From contig NZ_JARWOV010000186.1 of NCBI RefSeq assembly GCF_029868855.1, positions 1 to 64,000 of the forward strand: a stretch of DNA of 64,000 nt. Direction: 5' to 3'. A program made the position numbers and the translations under genes. The stretch comes from Nocardia carnea (GTDB lineage Bacteria > Actinomycetota > Actinomycetes > Mycobacteriales > Mycobacteriaceae). This document shows positions 24,553 through 32,827 of this stretch, piece after piece (within the stretch, counting starts at the first letter, position 1; every line of letters begins with the position of its first letter). A model generated the notes under the pieces. The model saw only the letters and a program-made list of their open reading frames with translations. It was not told the origin of the DNA and ran no database searches.

Positions 24553-25524
24553 ATGGTCGAGACGAGGCAGCTCAGGGTTCTGCTCTGGCACGTCCACGGC
24601 TCGTGGACCACATCGTTCGTCCAGGGTCGGCACCGGTATCTCCTCCCGGTCCTGGACGGTGGCGGACCGTGGGGCCGGGGCCGGTGCGGCCGCGACTGGC
24701 CGGCCGCCGAAGAGGTACCCGCGGACGCAGTGCGCGCGGCCGAGCCAGACGTGGTCGTGTTGCAGCGGCCGGAGGAAATCGAACTGACCGAACGCTGGCT
24801 GGGCCGCCGCCCCGGCACCGATATCCCGGCCATCTATGTCGAGCACAACGCTCCCCGCGACGGCGCGGCCACCAGCCGGCATCCGCTGGCCGAACGCACC
24901 GATATCCCGCTCGTGCACGTCACCCATTTCAACGATCTGATGTGGGACAGCGGGCGGGCACCGACCCGCGTGGTGCCGCACGGCATCGTGGACCCCGGGG
25001 CGCTGTACACCGGGGAGTTACCGCACGGGGTCGCGCTGATCAACGAGGCGGTGCGCCGCGCCCGGGTCACGGGTAGCGATCTGCTGGCCGATTTCGCCCG
25101 CGCGGGGCCGATCGATCTGTACGGGATCGGCGCCGGCGAGTTCACCCCGGCCGGACCCACCGCGCATACGGTACGCGGGATCGGCGATTTCGCCCAGGCC
25201 GAGCTGCATGCCGAGATGGCGCGCCGCCGGGTCTACCTGCACACCGCGCGGTGGACTTCCCTGGGCCTGTCGCTGCTGGAAGCCATGCACCTGGGTATGC
25301 CGGTGGTCGCCCTCGCCACCACCGAGGCGGTCGCCACCGTACCGCCGGAGGCCGGTGCGGTCTCCACCGATATCGCGGCACTCACCGCGAAATTCCACGA
25401 ATTCCTGCACGAACCGGATCTGGCGGTCCTGGCGGGTAAGTCGGGCCGGCAGTTCGCTCTGGAGCACTACGGGCTCGGCGCCTTTCTGCGCCGGTGGGAT
25501 GTCCTGCTCGCCGAAGTCACCTAG
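24553..25524 (+). CDS. Glycosyltransferase, GT4-like
   Basis: 323 aa. GT-B fold: the N-terminal domain VLLWHVHGSWTTSFVQGRHRYLLP, then HVTHFNDLMWDSG at the hinge. The C-terminal nucleotide-sugar half contains the E-x7-E-like SLGLSLLEAMHLGMPVVALATTE, as in GT4 retaining enzymes. It opens the plus-strand glycan operon. The next gene starts 44 nt downstream. ATG 24553 is the first Met of the domain. Confidence 0.83.
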   Translation: MVETRQLRVLLWHVHGSWTTSFVQGRHRYLLPVLDGGGPWGRGRCGRDWPAAEEVPADAVRAAEPDVVVLQRPEEIELTERWLGRRPGTDIPAIYVEHNAPRDGAATSRHPLAERTDIPLVHVTHFNDLMWDSGRAPTRVVPHGIVDPGALYTGELPHGVALINEAVRRARVTGSDLLADFARAGPIDLYGIGAGEFTPAGPTAHTVRGIGDFAQAELHAEMARRRVYLHTARWTSLGLSLLEAMHLGMPVVALATTEAVATVPPEAGAVSTDIAALTAKFHEFLHEPDLAVLAGKSGRQFALEHYGLGAFLRRWDVLLAEVT

Positions 25525-25568
25525 CCGAACATATCGAGGCCTCGAGCCGGGTCGGAAAGGGCGTAACG

Positions 25569-26789
25569 ATGAAGATCGCGATGGTATCCGAACACGCCAG
25601 CCCCCTCGCCGCACTGGGCGGTGTCGACGCCGGTGGACAGAACGTCCATGTCGCCGAACTCGCCGCGGGCCTTTCCCGGCGCGGATACGAGGTGACCGTC
25701 TACACCCGTCACGAACAGCCCGATGCGCCGCGCACCGTGACCACCGAACAGGGCTACCGGGTGACCCGGGTACCGGCCGGTCCGCCGCGGCCGCTGCCGA
25801 AGGATGAACTCCTCCCCTATATGGAGGAATTCGGCGCGTATCTGCGCGCCGAATGGCAACGCCGGCCACCCGATGTCGCGCACGCGCATTTCTGGATGTC
25901 CGGTCTCGCCACGCTGGCCGCCAGCCGCCCCCTCGGTATCCCGATGCTGCAGACATTCCACGCACTCGGGGTGGTGAAGCGCCGCTACCAGGGGCCGAAG
26001 GACACCAGCCCGCCCGGACGGGTGGATCTCGAACGGCGGATCGCCGAACAGGCCGACCGGGTCATCGCGACCTGCACCGACGAGGTGTTCGAACTGGCCC
26101 GCCTGGGCCTGCCGCGTACCCGGACCTCGGTGATCCCGTGTGGTGTCGATCTCGAGCGGTTCACACCGGAAGGTCCGCGCGCACCGCGGTCGGGGCGGCA
26201 TCGAATCGTCAGTGTGGGCCGGCTGGTGCCGCGGAAGGGTTTCGATATCGCGATCACCGCGCTCACCGGGCTGCACGATACCGAGCTGCTGCTCGTCGGC
26301 GGGCCGGACGACGGCAATCTCGCCGAGGATCCGGAGGCGGTCCGGCTGCTGGCGCTGGCGGCGGAACTCGGTGTCCGCGACCGGGTGCGGCTGGTCGGTC
26401 AGGTGCCGCGCCAGGAGATGGCCCCGCTGCTGCGTTCGGCGGATGTGGCCGTCTGCACCCCGTGGTACGAACCGTTCGGCATCACCCCGCTCGAGGCCAT
26501 GGCCTGCGGGGTGCCTGTGGTGGCGGCGGCGGTCGGCGGCCTGACCGATACGGTTGTCGACGGTGTCACCGGCACGCTGGTCACCCCGCAGGCGCCCGAC
26601 GAACTGGCCGACGCGGTCCGCGAATTGCTGGATTCGCCGTCGACCCGGCAGCGGTTCGGCCGGGCCGGGCGGGATCGTGTCCGCACGCGCTATTCCTGGG
26701 ATCGGATCACCGTGGAGACCTTGCGGGCATACCACCGGGTGGCCGCCGCGACCGCCGCCGCCGGAACAGACCGGGAACAGGCCCAATGA
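25569..26789 (+). CDS. Glycosyltransferase family 4
   Basis: 406 aa. The N-terminal half has MKIAMVSEHASPLAALGGVDAGGQNVHV, the glycine-rich acceptor loop shared with MshA and sucrose-phosphate-synthase-like GT4 enzymes. The C-terminal half has VSVGRLVPRKGFD, a sugar-nucleotide site and E-P-F-G-I-T-P-L-E-A-M (E-x7-E motif). AAAGGG lies upstream of ATG 25569. It belongs to the glycan operon; donor and acceptor are unknown. Confidence 0.9.
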   Translation: MKIAMVSEHASPLAALGGVDAGGQNVHVAELAAGLSRRGYEVTVYTRHEQPDAPRTVTTEQGYRVTRVPAGPPRPLPKDELLPYMEEFGAYLRAEWQRRPPDVAHAHFWMSGLATLAASRPLGIPMLQTFHALGVVKRRYQGPKDTSPPGRVDLERRIAEQADRVIATCTDEVFELARLGLPRTRTSVIPCGVDLERFTPEGPRAPRSGRHRIVSVGRLVPRKGFDIAITALTGLHDTELLLVGGPDDGNLAEDPEAVRLLALAAELGVRDRVRLVGQVPRQEMAPLLRSADVAVCTPWYEPFGITPLEAMACGVPVVAAAVGGLTDTVVDGVTGTLVTPQAPDELADAVRELLDSPSTRQRFGRAGRDRVRTRYSWDRITVETLRAYHRVAAATAAAGTDREQAQ

Positions 26790-26876
26790 CAACCCGCATG
26801 CACCCGTGACGAGTCAGGGCAGAGGCCGGGACCCACCGATCGAATCGGCGGCCCGCCTGCCCGGGTAGGAGTGGAT

Positions 26877-27869
26877 ATGGCCCGAGATCGTGAACGTGCG
26901 CTGGTGACCGGCGGTGCCGGTTTCGTCGGCTCGCATCTGTGCGCGCATCTGCTCGATACCGGCACGGCCGTGCTCGCGCTGGACAATTTCGTGACCTCGG
27001 CACCGGACAATATCGGCGCCCTGCTGGACCGGCCCGGTTTCGAGTTCGTCCGCCACGATGTCACCGAACCGTTTCCCGCGATCGGTTCGGTCGATATCGT
27101 CTTCCATCTCGCTTCCGCGGCTTCCCCGCCGGATTACCTCCGGCTGCCCCTCGAGACACTGCGGGCGGGGTCGGTGGGCACGGCCAACGCGCTCGAACTC
27201 GCAGAACGCCAACGGGCCCGTTTCGTACTGGCCTCGACGAGCGAGGTATACGGCGACCCGGGGGTCCACCCACAGCCCGAGACCTATTGGGGTCATGTCA
27301 ATCCGGTGGGCCCGCGTAGTGTCTACGACGAAGCGAAACGGTACGCCGAGGCCTTGACCATGGCCTATCGCCGCGAACGCGGGGTGAACACGGCGATCGC
27401 CCGGATCTTCAACACCTACGGGCCGAGGATGCGGGTCGACGACGGCCGGATGGTCCCCACCTTCATCGCCCAGGCGTTGTCCGGGGCACCGCTGACCATC
27501 GCCGGGACCGGCGAGCAGACGCGGTCGCTGTGCTATGTCGAGGACACGGTGCGCGGGCTGCACGCGCTGGCGGGTTCCGGGCATCCCGGTCCGGTGAACA
27601 TCGGCAATCCGCATGAACTCTCGGTGCGGGCGCTGGCCGAGGAGATCCGTTCGGCGGTCGGGAGCCGATCCACGCTGGAATACATCGAGGGCGCGGTCGA
27701 CGATCCGCAACGCCGATGTCCGGATATCACAGTGGCCCGGCGTGAACTCGATTGGCAGCCGCGGGTCGACCGGGGAGAGGGCCTGCGCCGCACGATCGAC
27801 TGGTTCGCCGGGCACACGGTATCGCCGGCGCACACGCTGAGCCCGGTGACCGGTCGCTCGCCGCACTGA
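26877..27869 (+). CDS. NAD-dependent epimerase/dehydratase, UDP-xylose synthase-like
   Basis: 330 aa extended SDR. It has the Rossmann motif TGGAGFVGSH (about 11-20), the UXS-like SASPPDYLRLPLETLRAGSVGT and the catalytic Y-D-E-A-K-R (YxxxK). NTYGPRMRVDDGRMVP is a hallmark of UDP-glucuronate decarboxylases. Its likely reaction is UDP-GlcA to UDP-xylose (or a related 4-keto sugar), which fits the UDP-glucose dehydrogenase at 35844 supplying UDP-GlcA. AGGAG 5 nt before ATG 26877 supports the start. Confidence 0.85.
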   Translation: MARDRERALVTGGAGFVGSHLCAHLLDTGTAVLALDNFVTSAPDNIGALLDRPGFEFVRHDVTEPFPAIGSVDIVFHLASAASPPDYLRLPLETLRAGSVGTANALELAERQRARFVLASTSEVYGDPGVHPQPETYWGHVNPVGPRSVYDEAKRYAEALTMAYRRERGVNTAIARIFNTYGPRMRVDDGRMVPTFIAQALSGAPLTIAGTGEQTRSLCYVEDTVRGLHALAGSGHPGPVNIGNPHELSVRALAEEIRSAVGSRSTLEYIEGAVDDPQRRCPDITVARRELDWQPRVDRGEGLRRTIDWFAGHTVSPAHTLSPVTGRSPH

Positions 27870-27962
27870 ACTTCCGGTGGCTGCGCGGCGCCGGAAACCG
27901 GCGTAATCGCCACGCTGAGCGATCCACGCAGTCGCCGCTGGGTAACGAAGCGAGGCGCCCCG

Positions 27963-27986
27963 GTTTGCCGCTCGATTCGCCGGGTA
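27963..27986 (+). promoter_or_regulatory. SigF/SigB-like promoter (GTTT-N15-GGGTA) of the heptose operon
   Basis: GTTT at 27963-27966, exactly 15 bp, GGGTA at 27982-27986, 54 bp before the carbamoyltransferase start. This is among the best matches in the window. It would drive 28041-37160, where every gene overlaps or closely follows the last. Confidence 0.65.
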
Positions 27987-28040
27987 GCGCCTAGAACGAA
28001 TCGGCGGGCCGAGCCCGCGTTCCGAGTGGAAAGGCAGCCG

Positions 28041-29663
28041 GTGCGCATATTAGGTGTGAACGCAGTGTTCCACGATCCCGCGGCCGCGGTGATCGTGGAC
28101 GGCGAAATCGTCGCCGCCGCGGAAGAGGAACGATTCAGCCGTCGCAAGCACGGCAAGCGGCCCGTGCCGTTCTCGGCGTGGGAGATGCCCGAACAGGCCG
28201 CGGCCTGGTGCCTGGAACGGGCCGGTCTGCGGCCCGGCCAGCTCGACGCGGTCGGCTACTCCTACGATCCCGACCTGGTCGACCATTCCCTGGGCGGTCT
28301 GGATGCCTCCAGTGAGGAGACCCGCACCGATTACGCACGCCGGGCGCCCGCGTTTCTGCGGGCCGCGCTCCCCGGCCTCGACCCCTCGATCGTGCGTTTC
28401 GTCCGCCATCATGTGGCACATGCGGCGTCGGCCGCACTCGCCGCTCCGTTCGGTGATTCGGCCGTGCTCGTGGCCGACGGCCGCGGTGAGAGTCAGTCCT
28501 ATCTCGCCGGGGAGTACCGGGACGGCAAATTCGTCGAGCTCGCGGCCCAGCGCCTCCCGCATTCGCTGGGACTGTTGTACGAGGACCTCACCGAACATCT
28601 GGGATTCGCCCGCTCCAGCGACGAGTACAAGGTGATGGCGCTGGCGTCCTACGGCACGCCGCGGTTCCTCGATCGATTCCGGGAGCTGATCTACACCACA
28701 TCCGACGGTGGTTTCCGTACCGAACCGGTGCGCTGGGACGTTTTCGCGCCCGCCGTCACCGGCGGGGAACTCGGCCGCGACCACGCCGACCTGACGGCGA
28801 GTGTGCAGCAACGCCTCGAGGAAGTGCTGCTGGAACTCACCTCATGGCTGCACCGCCGGACCGGGCAACCGAATCTGACACTGGCCGGCGGTATCGCGCT
28901 CAACTGTGTGGCGAATACCCGGCTGCACGCCGAAGGCCCCTACGACCGGATCTGGGTCCAGCCCGCGGCAGGTGATGCGGGTACCGCGCTGGGCGCGGCA
29001 CTCCAACTGGCCACCGAATTCGGGGAACGACCCGCCCCGATGCGCGGGGCCGACCTCGGTCGCGAATGGTCCGACGCCGAGCTCGAATCGGTGCTGCGAA
29101 CAGCGCAGATCCACTACACCCGGCCCGCTGATATCGCGAGCGAGGTGGCGGAAGCGCTCGCGGCGGATCAGGTGGTGGCCTGGTTCCAGGGCCGGGCCGA
29201 ATTCGGTCCGCGTGCGCTCGGGCACCGGTCCCTGCTCGCGCATCCCGGCCGGGCGGCGAACCTGGAACGCCTCAACGATGTGAAGGGCCGTGAACAGTTC
29301 CGGCCGGTCGCGCCGATGGTGCTGGCCCACCGCGCCGCCGAGATCTTCCACCGCGGCCCGTTACCGAGCCCGTACATGTTGTTCGTCCACGACGTTGATC
29401 CCGCTTGGCGGGATCGGATCCCGGCCGTGACCCATGTGGATCACACGGCACGAGTCCAGACCGTCGATGCCGCGGACAGCCCGCTCACGGCGCGGATGCT
29501 CGCGGAATTCGACCGCCGCACGGGACTTCCCGTCGTGGTCAACACGAGCCTCAACACCGCCGGGCGGCCGATGGTCGATTCCCCGCGCGATGCCCTCGAA
29601 TGTTTCGGTTCCGCGCCGATCGATCTGCTCGCTCTCGGCCCGTTCCTGGTGCGGCGCCGATGA
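28041..29663 (+). CDS. Carbamoyltransferase (TobZ/NodU family)
   Basis: 540 aa. O-carbamoyltransferase that makes carbamoyl-adenylate from carbamoyl phosphate and ATP and passes it to a sugar hydroxyl. The N-terminal Kae1-like domain has the opening RILGVNAVFHDPAAAV, His 11, and the metal-binding H-H-V-A-H (about 123-127). It also has DGRGES and GGIALNCVANTRL. The C-terminal domain carries WFQGRAEFGPRALGHRSLLA and VNTSLN. GTG 28041 is chosen over GTG 28026 because MRILGVN is the family N-terminus and AAAGG precedes it. It is the first gene after the stress-type promoter and overlaps the next gene by 4 nt. Confidence 0.93.
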   Translation: MRILGVNAVFHDPAAAVIVDGEIVAAAEEERFSRRKHGKRPVPFSAWEMPEQAAAWCLERAGLRPGQLDAVGYSYDPDLVDHSLGGLDASSEETRTDYARRAPAFLRAALPGLDPSIVRFVRHHVAHAASAALAAPFGDSAVLVADGRGESQSYLAGEYRDGKFVELAAQRLPHSLGLLYEDLTEHLGFARSSDEYKVMALASYGTPRFLDRFRELIYTTSDGGFRTEPVRWDVFAPAVTGGELGRDHADLTASVQQRLEEVLLELTSWLHRRTGQPNLTLAGGIALNCVANTRLHAEGPYDRIWVQPAAGDAGTALGAALQLATEFGERPAPMRGADLGREWSDAELESVLRTAQIHYTRPADIASEVAEALAADQVVAWFQGRAEFGPRALGHRSLLAHPGRAANLERLNDVKGREQFRPVAPMVLAHRAAEIFHRGPLPSPYMLFVHDVDPAWRDRIPAVTHVDHTARVQTVDAADSPLTARMLAEFDRRTGLPVVVNTSLNTAGRPMVDSPRDALECFGSAPIDLLALGPFLVRRR

Positions 29664-31159
29664 AGGGCCCGCAGCTGGACTACAGCATCGTCATCCCGAC
29701 CATGGGCCGGGACAGTCTCCGGCTGCTGCTGGAAGCGCTCGCCACCGCCACCGGCCCCGCACCCCGGGAGATCATCGTGGTGGACGACCGCCGCGACGGC
29801 GAAGGACTGGCGCTGCCTCCGGGACTTCCACCGGCGCAGGTGATCCGCTCCGGCGGCCGGGGCCCGGCGGCCGCGCGCAACGCCGGATGGCGGCACGCCA
29901 CGGGCACCTGGATCGCTTTCCTCGACGACGATGTGCTCGTCGGCCCCGATTGGCCGGCGCGGCTGGCCGGTGATCTGCTCGGGCTGGACGATTCCACGGG
30001 CGCGTGCACGGCACGTATCGAAGTCCCGCTGCCGCCCGATCGCCGGCCCACCGATGACGAACGGGGCACCGCGGGCCTGGCGAGCGCGCGCTGGATCACC
30101 GCGGATATGGCCTACCGCCGGTCGGTCCTCGACGCGGTGGGCGGTTTCGACGAACGGTTCCCCCGCGCCTACCGCGAGGACGCCGACCTGGCGATCCGGG
30201 TCTGTCTGGCCGGTTACGCCATCGCGACCGGCGAGCGGGTCACCGTCCATCCGGCGCGGAACTCGGGTCCCCTGGCCAGCCTCCGCGCACAACGCGGGAA
30301 CGCCGACAATGCGCTGATGCGGCGCAAGTACGGCGCCCACTGGCGCCGGCGTATCGGCGAAGGCCCCGGCCTGCTCCCCCGGCACGCGCTCACCACGGCA
30401 CTCGGCGCGGCCGCCCTGGCGTCCGGCATCACCGGAAAGCGCCGTACCGCACTGGGTCTGGCCGCCGCATGGGCGGCACTCACAGCCCATTTCGCGCTAC
30501 GCCGCATCCTGCCCGGGCCCCGCACGCCCGGCGAGATCACGCGGATGACGGTGACCAGTGCGCTCATTCCCCCGGCCGCGTGCTGGCACCGGTTGCGCGG
30601 AGAACTCCGGCACCGCAACGCCACCCATCCCGCGCCGCACGCCCTGCTGTTCGACCGGGACGACACCCTGATCGTCGATATCCCCTATCTCGCCGATCCG
30701 GCCGGCGTCCGGCCGGTGCCGGGCGCCGCGGACGCGCTGCGGATATTGCGCGCGGCCGGTGTCCAGCTCGGTGTCGTGAGCAATCAGTCCGGCGTCGCGA
30801 AAGGACTGATCACCCCAGGACAGCTGGCAGCGGTGAACCAGAGGGTCGAGGAACTACTCGGCCCGTTCGCGACCTGGCAGGTCTGTGTGCACGGCGAGGA
30901 CGACGGCTGCGCCTGCCGTAAACCGGCACCCGCCATGGTGCGGCGTGCCGCGGCCGATCTCGGGGTCGAGGTGGGCCGGTGCGTGCTCATCGGTGACACG
31001 GGTGCCGATATCGCCGCCGCGTTATCGGCCGGGGCGCGGGCCATTCTGGTGCCCACCGCGCGCACCCGGCCCGAAGAGGTGCGGCGCGCGCGGGCCGAGG
31101 CGCAAGTCGCGCGCGATCTCAACGAAGCCGTCCGATTGGCCTTGGCGGGTGCGTCGTGA
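29660..31159 (+). CDS. Fusion: GT2 glycosyltransferase + GmhB-like HAD phosphatase
   Basis: 499 aa. Residues 1-300 form a GT-A glycosyltransferase (YSIVIPTMGRDSL, FLDDDVLVGPDW, ...REDADLAIR). A hydrophobic stretch spans about 245-285. Residues 325-495 form a HAD-IIIA phosphatase: D-R-D-D-T (nucleophile D332, acid D334), S-N-Q-S-G-V, zinc-type ligands C409, H411, C417, C419 in C-V-H-G-E-D-D-G-C-A-C-R-K-P, and G-D-T-G-A-D. The latter matches GmhB, which removes the C7 phosphate of heptose 1,7-bisphosphate. Thus the missing step between GmhA/HldE kinase and HldE adenylyltransferase is here, fused to a transferase. ATGA overlap with the carbamoyltransferase. Confidence 0.88.
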   Translation: MKGPQLDYSIVIPTMGRDSLRLLLEALATATGPAPREIIVVDDRRDGEGLALPPGLPPAQVIRSGGRGPAAARNAGWRHATGTWIAFLDDDVLVGPDWPARLAGDLLGLDDSTGACTARIEVPLPPDRRPTDDERGTAGLASARWITADMAYRRSVLDAVGGFDERFPRAYREDADLAIRVCLAGYAIATGERVTVHPARNSGPLASLRAQRGNADNALMRRKYGAHWRRRIGEGPGLLPRHALTTALGAAALASGITGKRRTALGLAAAWAALTAHFALRRILPGPRTPGEITRMTVTSALIPPAACWHRLRGELRHRNATHPAPHALLFDRDDTLIVDIPYLADPAGVRPVPGAADALRILRAAGVQLGVVSNQSGVAKGLITPGQLAAVNQRVEELLGPFATWQVCVHGEDDGCACRKPAPAMVRRAAADLGVEVGRCVLIGDTGADIAAALSAGARAILVPTARTRPEEVRRARAEAQVARDLNEAVRLALAGAS

Positions 31160-31223
31160 CGGGCCGCGCACAGGCGATGCCGGAGCTCACCGGAACCCAC
31201 CTGTCGGTATCGGGAGGTGCGCT

Positions 31224-32267
31224 GTGACCGATCGTGTCCTGGTGGCGCGGATGGACAATGTCGGCGATGTCCTGCTGGCGGGTCCGTGTATCCGCGCGGT
31301 GGCCGCCGGAGCCGGCCATGTCACTCTGCTGGCCGGGCCCCGCGGCCGGGCCGGCGCCGAACTACTGCCCGGTGTGGATCGCATCGTCACCTGGTGCGCA
31401 CCGTGGATCGATCCGGAGCCACCACCGGTCTCCGCGGCCGGGACCGGCGCATTCGTCGACGAGCTGCGCGCACTGGAACTGGATCGGGCGCTGATCCTCA
31501 CGTCTTTCCACCAGTCGCCCCTGCCGCTCGCCCTGCTGCTCAGGATGGCCGAAGTCCCGTGGGTCGGCGCGATCTCCGAGGACTACCCGGGATCGCTGCT
31601 GGATCTCCGGCATCGGGTCGACGGCGATCCGCCCGAGGCGGAGCGTGCGCTTTCCCTCGCGACGGCGGCCGGGTTCCGGCTACCGCCCGGTGACGACGGG
31701 AAACTCGCGGTCCGCGAGCCGTTGCCGGATACCCGCGCGCTCACCGGCGGACCGGGTTATGTGGTGGTGCATCCTGCCGCATCGGTACCCGCGCGGCAGC
31801 CGTCGGCGTTGCGGTCGGCGGCGATGGTCACCGCGCTCATCCGGGCCGGACACCGGGTGATCGTGACCGGGGGTCCCGCCGACCGGCCGCTCACCGCCGC
31901 GGTCGCCGGAAACCATGCCGTCGATCTCGGCGGGCGAACCGGCCTCCCGGAACTCGCCGCGGTACTGCGGGACGCAACCGTTGTGGTGGCACCCAATACC
32001 GGCCCCGCGCATCTCGCCGCGGCCGTCGGCACGCCGGTGGTCTCCCTGTTCGCGCCGGTAGTGCCCGCCGAGCGGTGGGCGCCCTACGGCGTTCCGGTGA
32101 TCGTCCTGGGCGACCAGGCGGCGCCGTGCCGGGACAGCCGCGCCCGGGAATGCCCGATCGCGGGGCATCCGTGCCTGGAGTCCATCACCCCGGATCAGGT
32201 GGTGCGGGCGGCGGAAGAACTCAGCGCGGACCGGGGTAGGGGTCTGCAGACAGGAGGTGTGTCGTGA
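31224..32267 (+). CDS. GT9 heptosyltransferase-like glycosyltransferase
   Basis: 347 aa. The N-terminus RVLVARMDNVGDVLLAGPCIRAV (D-x-x-G-D-x-x) and the C-terminal VVAPNTGPAHLAAAVGTPVVSLFAP with an E-R-W-x-P-Y-G segment are the signatures of WaaC/WaaF ADP-heptose:glycan heptosyltransferases. This fits the adjacent GmhA-HldE pathway. GTG 31224 follows GGGAGG. A 64-nt gap separates it from the previous gene, and its stop overlaps gmhA by 4 nt. The acceptor is unknown since Gram-positive actinobacteria have no LPS core. Confidence 0.88.
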   Translation: MTDRVLVARMDNVGDVLLAGPCIRAVAAGAGHVTLLAGPRGRAGAELLPGVDRIVTWCAPWIDPEPPPVSAAGTGAFVDELRALELDRALILTSFHQSPLPLALLLRMAEVPWVGAISEDYPGSLLDLRHRVDGDPPEAERALSLATAAGFRLPPGDDGKLAVREPLPDTRALTGGPGYVVVHPAASVPARQPSALRSAAMVTALIRAGHRVIVTGGPADRPLTAAVAGNHAVDLGGRTGLPELAAVLRDATVVVAPNTGPAHLAAAVGTPVVSLFAPVVPAERWAPYGVPVIVLGDQAAPCRDSRARECPIAGHPCLESITPDQVVRAAEELSADRGRGLQTGGVS

Positions 32268-32827
32268 TCGAGGAACATTTCGCGGCGCTGTGCGCAGCGC
32301 TGCAGCGCACCAGTTCCTTCGCTCCGAAAATCAGCGGATGGGGGCGTGAGCTGGCGGCCGTGCTCGACAACGGCGGCCGGTTACTCGCCTGCGGAAACGG
32401 CGGCAGTGCGGCGGAGGCCCAGCACTTGACCGGGGAGCTGGTCGGCCGGTTCAAACACGAACGGCAACCGCTGTCGGCGATCGCCCTGCATGCCGACACT
32501 TCGGCGGGGACCGCCATCGTCAACGACTACGGCGGGCACGAATTGTTCGCCCGCCAGGTCCGCGCGCACGGCCGGCCCGGTGACGTGCTGATCCTGTTGT
32601 CGACCAGCGGTACCAGCCAGAACGTGGTGGCCGCCGCGAAAACCGCCCAGGAACTGGGGGTCACCACCTGGGCGATGACCGGGCCGGTGCCCAACCCGTT
32701 GGCGGCACTGTGCGACGACGCGATCGCGGTGGACGCGGCGACCACCGCCACGGTGCAGGAAGTGCATCTGGCGCTGGTGCACGCATTGTGCGCGGCGCTG
32801 GACGAGGCATTGGGGATTCCGGCGTGA
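32264..32827 (+). CDS. gmhA: Phosphoheptose isomerase (GmhA-like SIS protein)
   Basis: 187 aa. Converts sedoheptulose 7-phosphate to D-glycero-D-manno-heptose 7-phosphate. SIS-domain features: C-G-N-G-G-S-A-A-E-A-Q-H (about 46-57), the ERQPLSAIALHADTS segment, L-S-T-S-G-T-S-Q-N and the C-terminal E-V-H-L-A-L-V-H (catalytic Glu/His region). Length matches E. coli GmhA (192). GTG 32264 overlaps the GT9 stop, and its own stop overlaps hldE (GTGA). Confidence 0.92.
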   Translation: MIEEHFAALCAALQRTSSFAPKISGWGRELAAVLDNGGRLLACGNGGSAAEAQHLTGELVGRFKHERQPLSAIALHADTSAGTAIVNDYGGHELFARQVRAHGRPGDVLILLSTSGTSQNVVAAAKTAQELGVTTWAMTGPVPNPLAALCDDAIAVDAATTATVQEVHLALVHALCAALDEALGIPA

